Assembly (NCBI RefSeq): GCF_007859915.1
Contig: NZ_SJPM01000012.1
Location: 155,052-219,051 of the forward strand
Length of the DNA stretch: 64,000 nucleotides
Reading direction: 5' to 3'
Source: Neorhodopirellula pilleata
GTDB lineage: Bacteria > Planctomycetota > Planctomycetia > Pirellulales > Pirellulaceae
In this document: in pieces, positions 36,625-47,018 of the stretch
How positions within the stretch are numbered: the stretch's first letter is position 1
Layout: every line of letters starts with the position of its first letter
Program-made: the position numbers and the translations under genes
Notes under the pieces: generated by a model
The model's database searches: none
Told to the model about the DNA's origin: nothing
Seen by the model: only the letters and a program-made list of their open reading frames with translations

Positions 36625-37209
36625 ATGCTGCTGGTCATCGATAACTACGATTCGTTTACCTATAACCTCGTTCAACGCTTGGGCGAAATCGATTCCTCCG
36701 TTGACGTCAAAGTGATCCGAAACGATGACGCCACGTTGGACCAGATACGCGAGATGGCGCCGGCCCGCCTGCTCGTATCGCCCGGCCCTTGCACGCCTAA
36801 CGAAGCGGGGGTGAGTGTCGAGTGCGTGAAGCATTTCGCCGGCAAGATCCCCGTGCTGGGCGTTTGCTTGGGACATCAATCGATCGGTCAGGCCTACGGA
36901 GGTACGATCGTTCGCGCCCCGCAACTCATGCACGGCAAAACGGATGAAATCCATCACGACAACGGCGGACTGTTCGCGGAGTTGTCCAATCCCTTTGTCG
37001 CGACTCGCTACCACTCGTTGGTGATCGATCCGCCGACACTTCCGAAAGAATTGGTGGTCACCGCATGGACCGACACCGGTGGCGTCCGGCAGATCATGGG
37101 GGTCCGCCATCGTGAGTTTCCACTCGAAGGATGGCAGTTCCACCCGGAAAGCTTCTTAACCCAACCGGGCGTAGAATTGTTGACCCGGTTCCTCAACTGG
37201 GGCTCGTAA
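36625..37209 (+). CDS. trpG: Anthranilate/aminodeoxychorismate synthase glutamine amidotransferase
   Basis: The 194-residue class I glutamine amidotransferase has oxyanion stretch SPGPCTPNEAG, nucleophile Cys81 in GVCLGHQ, and His173/Glu175 in FHPES. It supplies ammonia from glutamine to a chorismate-using partner. TrpG (tryptophan) and PabA (folate) cannot be told apart from sequence, and some bacteria use one protein for both. No trpE or pabB is adjacent, so the partner is elsewhere. The gene is monocistronic and ends in a clear terminator. Confidence 0.9.
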   Translation: MLLVIDNYDSFTYNLVQRLGEIDSSVDVKVIRNDDATLDQIREMAPARLLVSPGPCTPNEAGVSVECVKHFAGKIPVLGVCLGHQSIGQAYGGTIVRAPQLMHGKTDEIHHDNGGLFAELSNPFVATRYHSLVIDPPTLPKELVVTAWTDTGGVRQIMGVRHREFPLEGWQFHPESFLTQPGVELLTRFLNWGS

Positions 37210-37237
37210 CAACCCGACGGTCCGGAATCACATCATA

Positions 37238-37273
37238 AAAAAAGCCACTTCCGAGACAGGAAGTGGCTTTTTT
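37238..37273. terminator. Bidirectional terminator between trpG and tRNA-Gly
   Basis: AAAAAAGCCACTTCC (37238-37252) pairs with GGAAGTGGCTTTTTT (37259-37273) around GAGACA. Runs of A and T on both sides allow it to act on trpG (plus) and tRNA-Gly (minus). Confidence 0.92.
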
Positions 37274-37281
37274 CGTTAAAG

Positions 37282-37354
37282 AGCGGCTGATGGGATTCGA
37301 ACCCACGACAATCACGTTGGCAACGTGATGCTCTGCCAACTGAGCTACAGCCGC
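37282..37354 (-). tRNA. tRNA-Gly (anticodon GCC)
   Basis: On the minus strand the cloverleaf has acceptor GCGGCTG/CAGCCGC, D stem GCTC/GAGC, anticodon loop TTGCCAA on a TCACG/CGTGA stem, T arm with TTCGAAT, and discriminator T. All stems pair. CCA is not encoded. Confidence 0.95.
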
Positions 37355-37593
37355 ATGTCAGGTTGGTTGCGTCAGAGTATAAAGTCGTTCGTCGAAGTGA
37401 CAAGACCGTCTTGGCATCTTTTTCGCATCTTCGAATCCAGGTTTTCCCGATTTAGCCCCACTTTGGGGTTCTGCGGGAGGGGCGTCTTGCCATTTCGCGC
37501 TCCAAAACACTACACTTCCGAGTTGATCCCCTTCCGTGGTGCTCCTCGATTTTCGTCGGGACGCCCTCCTCTGGCCAGAAGTAAGAACACAGG

Positions 37594-39108
37594 ATGTCCA
37601 CGTCCGTCGAAAACGAACTCACCGCCGGCGATACGCCGCCTGAAAAAGCCGCGTTGCAACTGCAAGTCACCGTGGAAAAACCGCACTCCTGCTTGCGAGA
37701 AGTGATCGTTTCGATCCCTCGCGGCGAGGTCGACCGGTACCTCAAGGAAGCGTTCGACGAACTGGTCACGGACGCTCAAGTTCCCGGATTCCGCGCGGGT
37801 CGTGCCCCGCGAAAATTGGTCGAAAAACAATTCAAAGAACGCATCCACGAACGGGTCAAAGGTTCGTTGTTGATGGACAGTCTTTCTCAAGTCACTGAGG
37901 AAGCGGAGTTCTCGGCCATCGGCGAACCAGATTTTGATTACGAATCGATCGAATTGCCCGACGAAGGTGAATTCAAGTATCAGTTCAAAATCGAAGTTCG
38001 CCCTGAATTCCAAACGCCGAGTTGGCGAGGTCTGTCGTTGACCAAACCCGTCGAAACGATCGAGGAATCGGACGTCGACGTGGCGATGCAACGTGTTCTG
38101 GGACGCTACGCGACACTCGAGGCGAGCGACGCTCCTGCGGAGCTCGGCGATAAGCTACTGGTCACCTGCGTCTTTAAAGACGGCGACAAAAAGTTGTCAG
38201 AGATGGACGAGGAACGCGTCACGTTAGCCAATCGCTTGAGCTTGTCCGACGGCGTTTGCGAAAACTTCGGCGAGCTAATGAGCGGATGCAGCGAAGGCGA
38301 CACGATCACCGGCAAGGTCAAACTCAGTGCCGGACATGCCAACGAGGAATTACAAGGTAAAGAAGTCGATGCGACTTTCACCGTCGTCGAAGTCCTCAAG
38401 CAAGAGCTTCCCAAGCTGACTCCGGAATTTCTTGACGAACTCGGCGAATTCGAATCCGAGCAGGAACTCCGCGACTTCGTGCGAATCTCCCTGGAGCGTC
38501 AGGTCAACTTCCGCACCGAACAGGCATTGCGAACCGAGATCGTCGGTCAGCTCTTGGCGTCGGCTGAATTCGATCTGCCACCGACTTTGGTTCGACGTCA
38601 AACCCGACGCGAACTTGATCGTAAGGTGATCGAGTTCCGTCGTAGCGGATTCGACGAAGACACGATCCGACGATTCGTTAACGCCAACCGCCAAAACTTG
38701 CAGGCCGGCACCGAGGCTTCACTACGTGAGCACTTCATCCTCGAACAAATCGCCGAAGACGAAAAGATCGATGCGTTGCCAGAAGAATACGAAGCCGAAA
38801 TCGCTTTGATCGCCGAGCAAAGTGATGAATCACCGCGTCGCATCCGCGCCCGGTTCGAAAAAACCGGTCAAATGGATGGGCTACGCAATCAAATCGTCGA
38901 GCGTAAAGTGATCGATTCGATTGTTGCCGCCGCCAACGTTACCGAAGAACCGGTGACGAAAAAAGCGGAATCCAAGGACGAGGAATTCGCGATCTATCAC
39001 GAAGTCATCACGACCCGTGATCACGATGCGATTCCAGAAGCCAAGTATGACGACAACACCCCCAAGGGTGCCGGGTCGGAACCGGAAATCGAAAAAGAGA
39101 AAGACTGA
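37594..39108 (+). CDS. tig: Trigger factor, ribosome-associated chaperone
   Basis: The 504-residue protein has the N-terminal ribosome-binding domain with PGFRAGRAPRKLVEKQF (the family signature GFRxGKxP, about residues 64-80). A degenerate FKBP-type middle domain spans about 175-265 and a long helical C-terminal chaperone domain follows. It meets nascent chains at the ribosome exit. It is longer than the usual 430-450 residues because of an acidic C-terminal tail of about 60 residues (EPVTKKAESKDEEFAI, then EPEIEKEKD). No clp genes follow directly; a good terminator does. Confidence 0.93.
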   Translation: MSTSVENELTAGDTPPEKAALQLQVTVEKPHSCLREVIVSIPRGEVDRYLKEAFDELVTDAQVPGFRAGRAPRKLVEKQFKERIHERVKGSLLMDSLSQVTEEAEFSAIGEPDFDYESIELPDEGEFKYQFKIEVRPEFQTPSWRGLSLTKPVETIEESDVDVAMQRVLGRYATLEASDAPAELGDKLLVTCVFKDGDKKLSEMDEERVTLANRLSLSDGVCENFGELMSGCSEGDTITGKVKLSAGHANEELQGKEVDATFTVVEVLKQELPKLTPEFLDELGEFESEQELRDFVRISLERQVNFRTEQALRTEIVGQLLASAEFDLPPTLVRRQTRRELDRKVIEFRRSGFDEDTIRRFVNANRQNLQAGTEASLREHFILEQIAEDEKIDALPEEYEAEIALIAEQSDESPRRIRARFEKTGQMDGLRNQIVERKVIDSIVAAANVTEEPVTKKAESKDEEFAIYHEVITTRDHDAIPEAKYDDNTPKGAGSEPEIEKEKD

Positions 39109-39139
39109 TTCTTTCTTTCGAAACAATGTTGAGACCAGA

Positions 39140-39167
39140 AACGCGGCGAGGCAACTCGCCGCGTTTT
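39140..39167 (+). terminator. Rho-independent terminator of tig
   Basis: AACGCGGCGAG (39140-39150) pairs with CTCGCCGCGTT (39155-39165), loop GCAA, followed by TTTTT. It lies 31 nt past the tig stop. Confidence 0.93.
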
Positions 39168-39368
39168 TTTGTGTACCGAGTGCTTCTCCGAGATTGAATC
39201 TTGGGGTAGCGAAATTCGTTTCGCTGCTCCCTTACCCTGGCACGACTCGCCGCAGTCGTGCTGGCTTGGCCCGTTGAGACAAAATCGGTATGGCGTTTGC
39301 CACGTCCTTCCCGATGGTCGATACGAACGCCCCATTCAAAGTGAGAGACAAGCCAACTAACCATTCAT

Positions 39369-39782
39369 CACGGGGTACCGTATCTTCGCGAGCAAGGCCG
39401 AGGCAGCATCGTCATCATGTCATCGATCAACGGCACTCGCACATTCACCAACGAAGGCGCGAGCGCCTACGCCAGCAGCAAGGCCGGACAACTCGCGTTC
39501 GGGAAAATGCTTGCGATGGAACTCGCCCCCAGCAAAATTCGCGTTAATGTGATTTGCCCCGGCGGCATCCATTCGAACATTCACGAAAAGACCGAGCGGG
39601 AGAATCTCGACAAGATTGAAACCCCCACGGAGTATCCCGAGGGGCCGATCCCGCTGACACAGGGCGAGATGGGTGATCCCGAGGATGTTGCCGCTATGGC
39701 GGTGTTCCTGCTCAGTGATTTGGCCTCGCACATTACCGGTACACCGGTCTGGATCGACGGGGCCCAATCATTGCTGCAGTAA
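39369..39782 (+). pseudogene. C-terminal fragment of an SDR-family oxidoreductase
   Basis: In the frame of the ATG at 39417 the sequence reads VPYLREQGRGSIVIMSSING, then the catalytic YASSK (Tyr and Lys), then IRVNVICPGGIHSNI and ITGTPVWIDGAQS. These are the second half of a short-chain dehydrogenase. The similarity begins near 39369. The N-terminal Rossmann motif (TGXXXGIG) and half of the fold are missing, and the 260 bp upstream show no SDR sequence. It is therefore a truncated relic; a 121-residue product from 39417 could still be made but would not bind NAD(P). Confidence 0.8.
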
Positions 39783-39885
39783 GCGGGAATTTCACCGAAC
39801 AAACCTAAAGGCATGCCTGGTTCGTCGGCAATGTCGCGAATCCACTTGATTGCGGGCCTAGCGTAAGAGTCACTGCTAACGTTTA

Positions 39886-39990
39886 AACGCAGAGTTCGCC
39901 AAGGCGCAGAGGGCCGCAGAACTAAAGCCCGACGAGCTCATCGACGTCACCGAGCTCTGCGATCCTCTGCGTCTCAGCGGGCTCTGCGTT
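39886..39990. repeat. Palindromic element with AACGCAGAG ends
   Basis: AACGCAGAG at 39886-39894 pairs with CTCTGCGTT at 39982-39990. Inside, GCGCAGAGG and CCTCTGCG form a second stem. It lies in an 817-bp gene-free stretch. Confidence 0.65.
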
Positions 39991-40084
39991 GGAAGAAATC
40001 GCTGATTGGCGCTACCTAGAGGCGGCCCTTGACCATGCATTTCGAGCTCGAGCGACGATTATCGCAACCTCAAAACTCACCGGC

Positions 40085-40445
40085 CTATTGACTTAATCGT
40101 AACCCGACGCCAAACGGCGTGTTGATTTAGTGAGCCGACGGCGCTAGCCGCGGGCTTTACTGCAAATAAGCCACCATTCGGAACCCGTGGCTAGCGGGCT
40201 GTTGATTTAGTCCTCATCGAAACCCGAAGCGTGAGCGAGGGATACATACAAAGGACTTAATGGTGATGAATCCCTCGCTGACGCTTCGGGTTACGATTAA
40301 ATCAACAGCCCGCTAGCGCCATCGGCTCACAAAAACTGACGAACGCACTAAATCAACACGCCGCAGAGCGAGGGATTAGTCAATATTAGTTATTCCTGGT
40401 TCACACGTCGGGCTTCTATGAGAACAAAATCGATAGCCCGTCAAG
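40085..40445. repeat. Nest of palindromic repeats, family A copy 2
   Basis: The core 40192-40315 has ends TAGCGGGCTGTTGATTTAGT and its near-complement, and its first 50 bp are nearly identical to those at 29931. An outer shell pairs GTGTTGATTTAGT (about 40121) with ACTAAATCAACAC (about 40349), and further partial arms lie outside. The shells suggest repeated insertion of similar elements into each other. I find no gene from 39783 to 40599. Confidence 0.85.
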
Positions 40446-40599
40446 CTTCCGGTTACCTTCGACCAACATGCCGTTGATCGTTGTGCTTGTTTCAACCTCA
40501 CTCAAAATAGGCTCAAATACGACGCCATCTGACATCGGATGCTCCCAAAGATCCGTCACTGTTCGAGTCCATTACCTAAGCATTTGCATCTCCAACTTA

Positions 40600-41325
40600 A
40601 TGAACAGCCAAGCGTTCTCGGTACACCTGATTCGGCACGCCGAAAGTGAGAACAACGCACGTCCCGTTCACGAGCGAGTATGTGACCCTCGGATCACTCA
40701 GCGCGGTCACTTGCAGACTCAGTATCTTGCCGATTGGATGAAAACCTTGCGATTGGAATTGCTGATCACGAGCCCCTTTCAGCGAACCTTGCAAACCGCT
40801 CAAGGAATCCTGCGAGCACGAGGACGACGCACGGAAGTCTGGCACGACATTTTTGAATCCGGCGGTTGTTATCACGGTCACCATGAATCCAATTTTGCAG
40901 GGGCACCGGGGCTGAATCGCGATCAAATCGTTCAATTCTTCGGCACGCCCTCGGTCGCCGATTCATCGGATGATTGGTTGGTCATCGATTCACAAATCGG
41001 CGTCGACGGATGGTGGGGCGGGCGACCAAGGGAGGCTCTCGAGCAAACCCGAGAACGCGCGATCCAAGTCAACGAACGCTTGATCCGAACGTTTGCCGGG
41101 ACGGGCGGTTCGGTCGCCTTGGTCGTGCACGCCGACTTCAAGCGTGAACTATTGCAACTCATGCTCAGCGACATTCTTGACCTCGATGCCGTTGGGCCGA
41201 TTGCCAACACGTCGGTCACCGAACTCCAATACAGTGGCTCACCTGATCACGGCCGATGGCGATTGGGTTATCTCAATAGTGTCACCCATCTGCCCCCAAG
41301 GCTGATCACCGGTCGAGAGTGGTAG
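40600..41325 (+). CDS. Histidine phosphatase family protein
   Basis: I use the ATG at 40600 (241 residues), since the 44-codon extension upstream starts inside the repeat zone and lacks protein character. The catalytic start is VHLIRHAESENN with His13. The second part of the site is the Arg in ITSPFQRTLQTAQ, and a C-terminal His follows in VALVVHADFKRELL. These belong to the phosphoglycerate mutase-like superfamily, which forms a phosphohistidine. A 50-residue insert containing YHGHHESNFAGAPG and WWGGRPREALE sits in the substrate-capping region. The substrate is unknown. Confidence 0.87.
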   Translation: MNSQAFSVHLIRHAESENNARPVHERVCDPRITQRGHLQTQYLADWMKTLRLELLITSPFQRTLQTAQGILRARGRRTEVWHDIFESGGCYHGHHESNFAGAPGLNRDQIVQFFGTPSVADSSDDWLVIDSQIGVDGWWGGRPREALEQTRERAIQVNERLIRTFAGTGGSVALVVHADFKRELLQLMLSDILDLDAVGPIANTSVTELQYSGSPDHGRWRLGYLNSVTHLPPRLITGREW

Positions 41326-41405
41326 TTACCGTCTCCGGCTAAGGCTGGGCAATTGATCGCCCGCCGATGTCTTGCCGATCAAGCCCGAGACCATCTTCTG
41401 AACGG

Positions 41406-41487
41406 AATCACCCTCACGGATGGAGGGTGATTGCCGAAAATGAATTTCGCACGTGCATGAACGCATAGGCTGGTGTGACCAGCCTAT
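41406..41487. terminator. Two hairpins between the convergent phosphatase and ppdK genes
   Basis: AATCACCCTC (41406-41415) pairs with GAGGGTGATT (41423-41432). ATAGGCTGGT (41465-41474) pairs with ACCAGCCTAT (41478-41487). Neither is followed by a T-run, so termination is only suggested. Confidence 0.5.
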
Positions 41488-41502
41488 CGTGGCAGTGACT
41501 GC

Positions 41503-44226
<2,724 letters not shown>

Positions 44227-44371
44227 CGTCGAAATTTGTCCCTGTGGGGGTGAGTTGGATCGGGTGTTCAATGGGATAACGCCAATTGCCGCAAAGCCTA
44301 TTTGCCGACGCCATTTCGGTCAATCAGACAGACGCCCAATCCGGCGCAGAATACCCGCTTTTTCCAACATT

Positions 44372-44752
44372 TCAGCCGTCTTCGTCGGTCGCGTACTGCT
44401 GAAGCTCTTCGAGGTTGGCGAATTCCAACGCCGAAATATGCGTTGCGGCAAGATGGACCTTGGGCGCTTTGCCGGCATCATAGGCTTCCTTCCATCGGGC
44501 CGCGCATAAGCACCAACGATCGCCAGGATGCAGCCCCGGGAACTCATACATGGGGACCGGGGTGCTCAAGTCGTTGCCCCGGTCGCGGCTGAACTCGAGG
44601 AATTCAGCCGTCATTTCGGCGCACACGACGTGCAGACCGACGTCCTGGCCGCCGGTGTTGCAACAACCATCGCGATAGAACCCGGTCATCGGATCGGTGC
44701 TGCAGACTTGAAGTTCAGTACCGAGGACGTTTTTGGCTTTGGATGCGGGCAT
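44372..44752 (-). CDS. DUF2237 family protein
   Basis: The 126-residue protein matches DUF2237 throughout: KNVLGTELQVCSTDPMTGFY, RDGCCNTGGQDVGLHVVCAE, MTAEFLEFSRDRGNDLSTP, PGDRWCLCAARWKEAYDAG, and PKVHLAATHISALEFA. Conserved Cys and His residues suggest metal binding, but no function is known. It lies between ppdK and a Gfo/Idh gene on the same strand with gaps of 145 and 77 nt, so it may be transcribed with either. Confidence 0.9.
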   Translation of the reverse strand: MPASKAKNVLGTELQVCSTDPMTGFYRDGCCNTGGQDVGLHVVCAEMTAEFLEFSRDRGNDLSTPVPMYEFPGLHPGDRWCLCAARWKEAYDAGKAPKVHLAATHISALEFANLEELQQYATDEDG

Positions 44753-44829
44753 GGTGGGTAATCGAGAGAATCGCGCACGAGGTAGTGGTACGTCAAATTG
44801 AAAAAATCAGGGCTGGTGACTGTGGCCGG

Positions 44830-45972
44830 TCATTCCTCGAGCGACACCCAGGCTCCGAATTCCGCATCGCTGCGTCGCAGCGCGTCGAGGACTCGCTGCG
44901 TCTTGAGTGCCACGTCGGCCGCATGAATGCTGCCTGGGGCGATGTGATGGGAGTTTTGCAACACGTCGACGGCGAAGTTGCGGATCATGCGGACTTCTTG
45001 TGAATCCGGCTCGCCGCTGGCATGCTCTTTGACCGCGTGCGAGGTGGAGTGACGACCGAAGTTCCAACGGCAATTATGAATTTGTAGGTCGTGCGTGTTG
45101 GTTTGCCATTTGACTTCGGCGTCGACAAACGGCAGTACAAAGTCGTCGATCGTGATGTACCCTCGGTCGCCCGAGAGGGTAGCGGTTTGTTGATTGACGC
45201 AGTGGAACGAACAGAAAAATCCAGCCGACAAATCACCTTCGAAACGCAGTTCGCCCTGGAATTCGCTCGGCACGCGACCCTCATCCAGGGTTCGGATCGA
45301 ACGACCGGCGACGGCGATCGGCATTTGAAATCCTGATGCCCACAAACTCATGCGGATGCAATACCAACCCAAATCTCCCAGGCAGCCGTGCGGTTCCAAT
45401 TCCGCGCTGGCGCGGATGTTGGATTGATCGAAGGAGTCATCACCGCAAAACGAAAAATGCGTTTGGATGCGACGCAGCGTCCCGAACCGATCGGGATCCT
45501 TGAGCGAGCGACGCAGTTCCGGCAACCGCGCCGAGTGATCGAACATCACGCCGTCCATGAAACCCACGCCCGCCTCGCGACACGCTTGGATCATTTCTTC
45601 GGCGTCATCACCGTGAACGGCGACCGGCTTTTCGCACAACACGTGTTTGCCAGCTTTGGCGGCGGCGATCACCCACTTTTTGCGAAGCGATGTCGGCAGC
45701 GCGATATACACCGCATCGATGTCATCTCGGTCGATTAGCTCTTGATAATCACCGATCGCAAGAGGACGTGTTAGCGTGGGGTGCTCGTCCTCCTGTTCGA
45801 TGACCGGCGGGCATTCGAGCGAACAGTCATGGATGAACGCTTCGGCCCGACTGACATCGCGACTGGCCACAGCCGCAACGACACTGTTGCCGCTCATTCG
45901 AACGGCTTTCCAGTTCTTGCGGGCGATCGCGGCGGCACCGATAAAGCCCCAACGGCAGATTTTTTTTGTCAT
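44830..45972 (-). CDS. Gfo/Idh/MocA family oxidoreductase
   Basis: The 380-residue protein has the NAD(P)-binding Rossmann segment WGFIGAAAIARKNWKAVRMS (third Gly of the usual GXGXXG replaced by Ala) and the catalytic Lys in LCEKPVAVHG (about residues 103-112). The C-terminal alpha/beta dimerisation domain follows. Members oxidise or reduce sugars and related polyols. Its ATG overlaps the stop of the SGNH hydrolase gene by 4 nt, so the two are translated together. No signal peptide is present, unlike many planctomycete Gfo/Idh proteins with a Tat leader. Confidence 0.9.
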   Translation of the reverse strand: MTKKICRWGFIGAAAIARKNWKAVRMSGNSVVAAVASRDVSRAEAFIHDCSLECPPVIEQEDEHPTLTRPLAIGDYQELIDRDDIDAVYIALPTSLRKKWVIAAAKAGKHVLCEKPVAVHGDDAEEMIQACREAGVGFMDGVMFDHSARLPELRRSLKDPDRFGTLRRIQTHFSFCGDDSFDQSNIRASAELEPHGCLGDLGWYCIRMSLWASGFQMPIAVAGRSIRTLDEGRVPSEFQGELRFEGDLSAGFFCSFHCVNQQTATLSGDRGYITIDDFVLPFVDAEVKWQTNTHDLQIHNCRWNFGRHSTSHAVKEHASGEPDSQEVRMIRNFAVDVLQNSHHIAPGSIHAADVALKTQRVLDALRRSDAEFGAWVSLEE

Positions 45973-47018
45973 GGATTCGTGTTGGATCCGGAGAAGGAAA
46001 GGTTGATCTGTTCTTGCAATTGGTTCGCCTGCTCGATCGCTTGGTCGATCGGCAAACCTGCTTTGATGCCCGGTCGCTTGTGCCCGGCGGCGGCGACGTA
46101 GGCATCGCGGAGCAAACGCATTTTCTGTTGAAACAATTTCAGCCTCTTTTCATCCGCGACGCTTGGAATTGAATCGGACGAGCCGACACCATGGCTTCGC
46201 AGCCATTCGACGACGCAGTCGGCGATCACCTCGTGACCTTCCAGACTTGGATGGACGGCGTCTGTTTGAAACGTGAAGCTCGGATCGTCCTCGCGGCGTG
46301 CCTGGAGTTGCTTGCTAAAACAAGTGTGCAGGTCGATCACCGGCTGTCCTTGTTTGTTTAATGACATTAACCACTCGCTGTACGCGGTTAGGGTGTCATC
46401 GTATTGCCAGTACTCGAAGCTCCCTTTGGCTTTTGCGATTTGGTTGTCAAACACAACCGGAGTCATCAGGACCAAGGGGACACCACGCTGAGTTAGTTCA
46501 TCTCGGAGCCGTGTAATGCCGTCACGATAGGCTTGCATTCGATCCGCGGAAACTGGCTGGTAAATACCGCAGTTCATTCCATAGCACGCGAAAACAAAAC
46601 TTGGCTTGGTCGTGTCAAGAACTCGCACCAAACGCTCCATCAGATCGGGGCGAGGGAATTTTCCGCCGGCGTGCCCCTCTTCGCTCAACCCGGAAACCGT
46701 TTCACTGGGCAATCCCACGTTGATGACCATCGGCGCAGGCGATCCGCAAGCATGCGATTGCAGATAAGCATCAATCAAAGCGACATAATCGCCCTGGAAG
46801 GTAATGCTGTCACCCAAAAAGACGACTCGCTCGGAGGAACAGATTTGTTCAGCCAGAGTGCGCGATTGAGCGGGCGGCTGAGTGGGCGACTGAGCAGCGA
46901 CCGGATGCGGGGCGAACCAAACGAAGATCAGGCCAAAGCAGACAGAACGCAGTCGAAACTCCCAGCGATACGGTTGGAACATGGGACGGTGCCAAGCATT
47001 GCAGGTTGAAGAAATCAT
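45969..47018 (-). CDS. Secreted SGNH/GDSL-family hydrolase
   Basis: I start at the ATG at 47018, which overlaps the phosphatase stop (TGATG); the product is 349 residues. A signal peptide covers about residues 20-43 (LRSVCFGLIFVWFAPHPVAA). The SGNH blocks follow: VVFLGDSITFQGDY with nucleophile Ser, a Gly in NVGLPSETVSG, CYGMNCGIY with Asn, and the Asp/His pair in TDAVHPSLEGHEV. It should act outside the cytoplasm on an ester, for example acetylated polysaccharide. The C-terminal 60 residues are helical. It lies in an operon between the phosphatase and Gfo/Idh genes. Confidence 0.88.
   Translation of the reverse strand: MISSTCNAWHRPMFQPYRWEFRLRSVCFGLIFVWFAPHPVAAQSPTQPPAQSRTLAEQICSSERVVFLGDSITFQGDYVALIDAYLQSHACGSPAPMVINVGLPSETVSGLSEEGHAGGKFPRPDLMERLVRVLDTTKPSFVFACYGMNCGIYQPVSADRMQAYRDGITRLRDELTQRGVPLVLMTPVVFDNQIAKAKGSFEYWQYDDTLTAYSEWLMSLNKQGQPVIDLHTCFSKQLQARREDDPSFTFQTDAVHPSLEGHEVIADCVVEWLRSHGVGSSDSIPSVADEKRLKLFQQKMRLLRDAYVAAAGHKRPGIKAGLPIDQAIEQANQLQEQINLSFSGSNTNP

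Noticed and set aside
36424..37143. Minus-strand open frame of 239 codons
   Set aside because: It lies antisense to trpG and its composition follows from the trpG codons.
39417..39782. Complete SDR gene from the ATG at 39417
   Set aside because: The NAD(P)-binding half is absent and coding similarity starts before this ATG, so it is a fragment.
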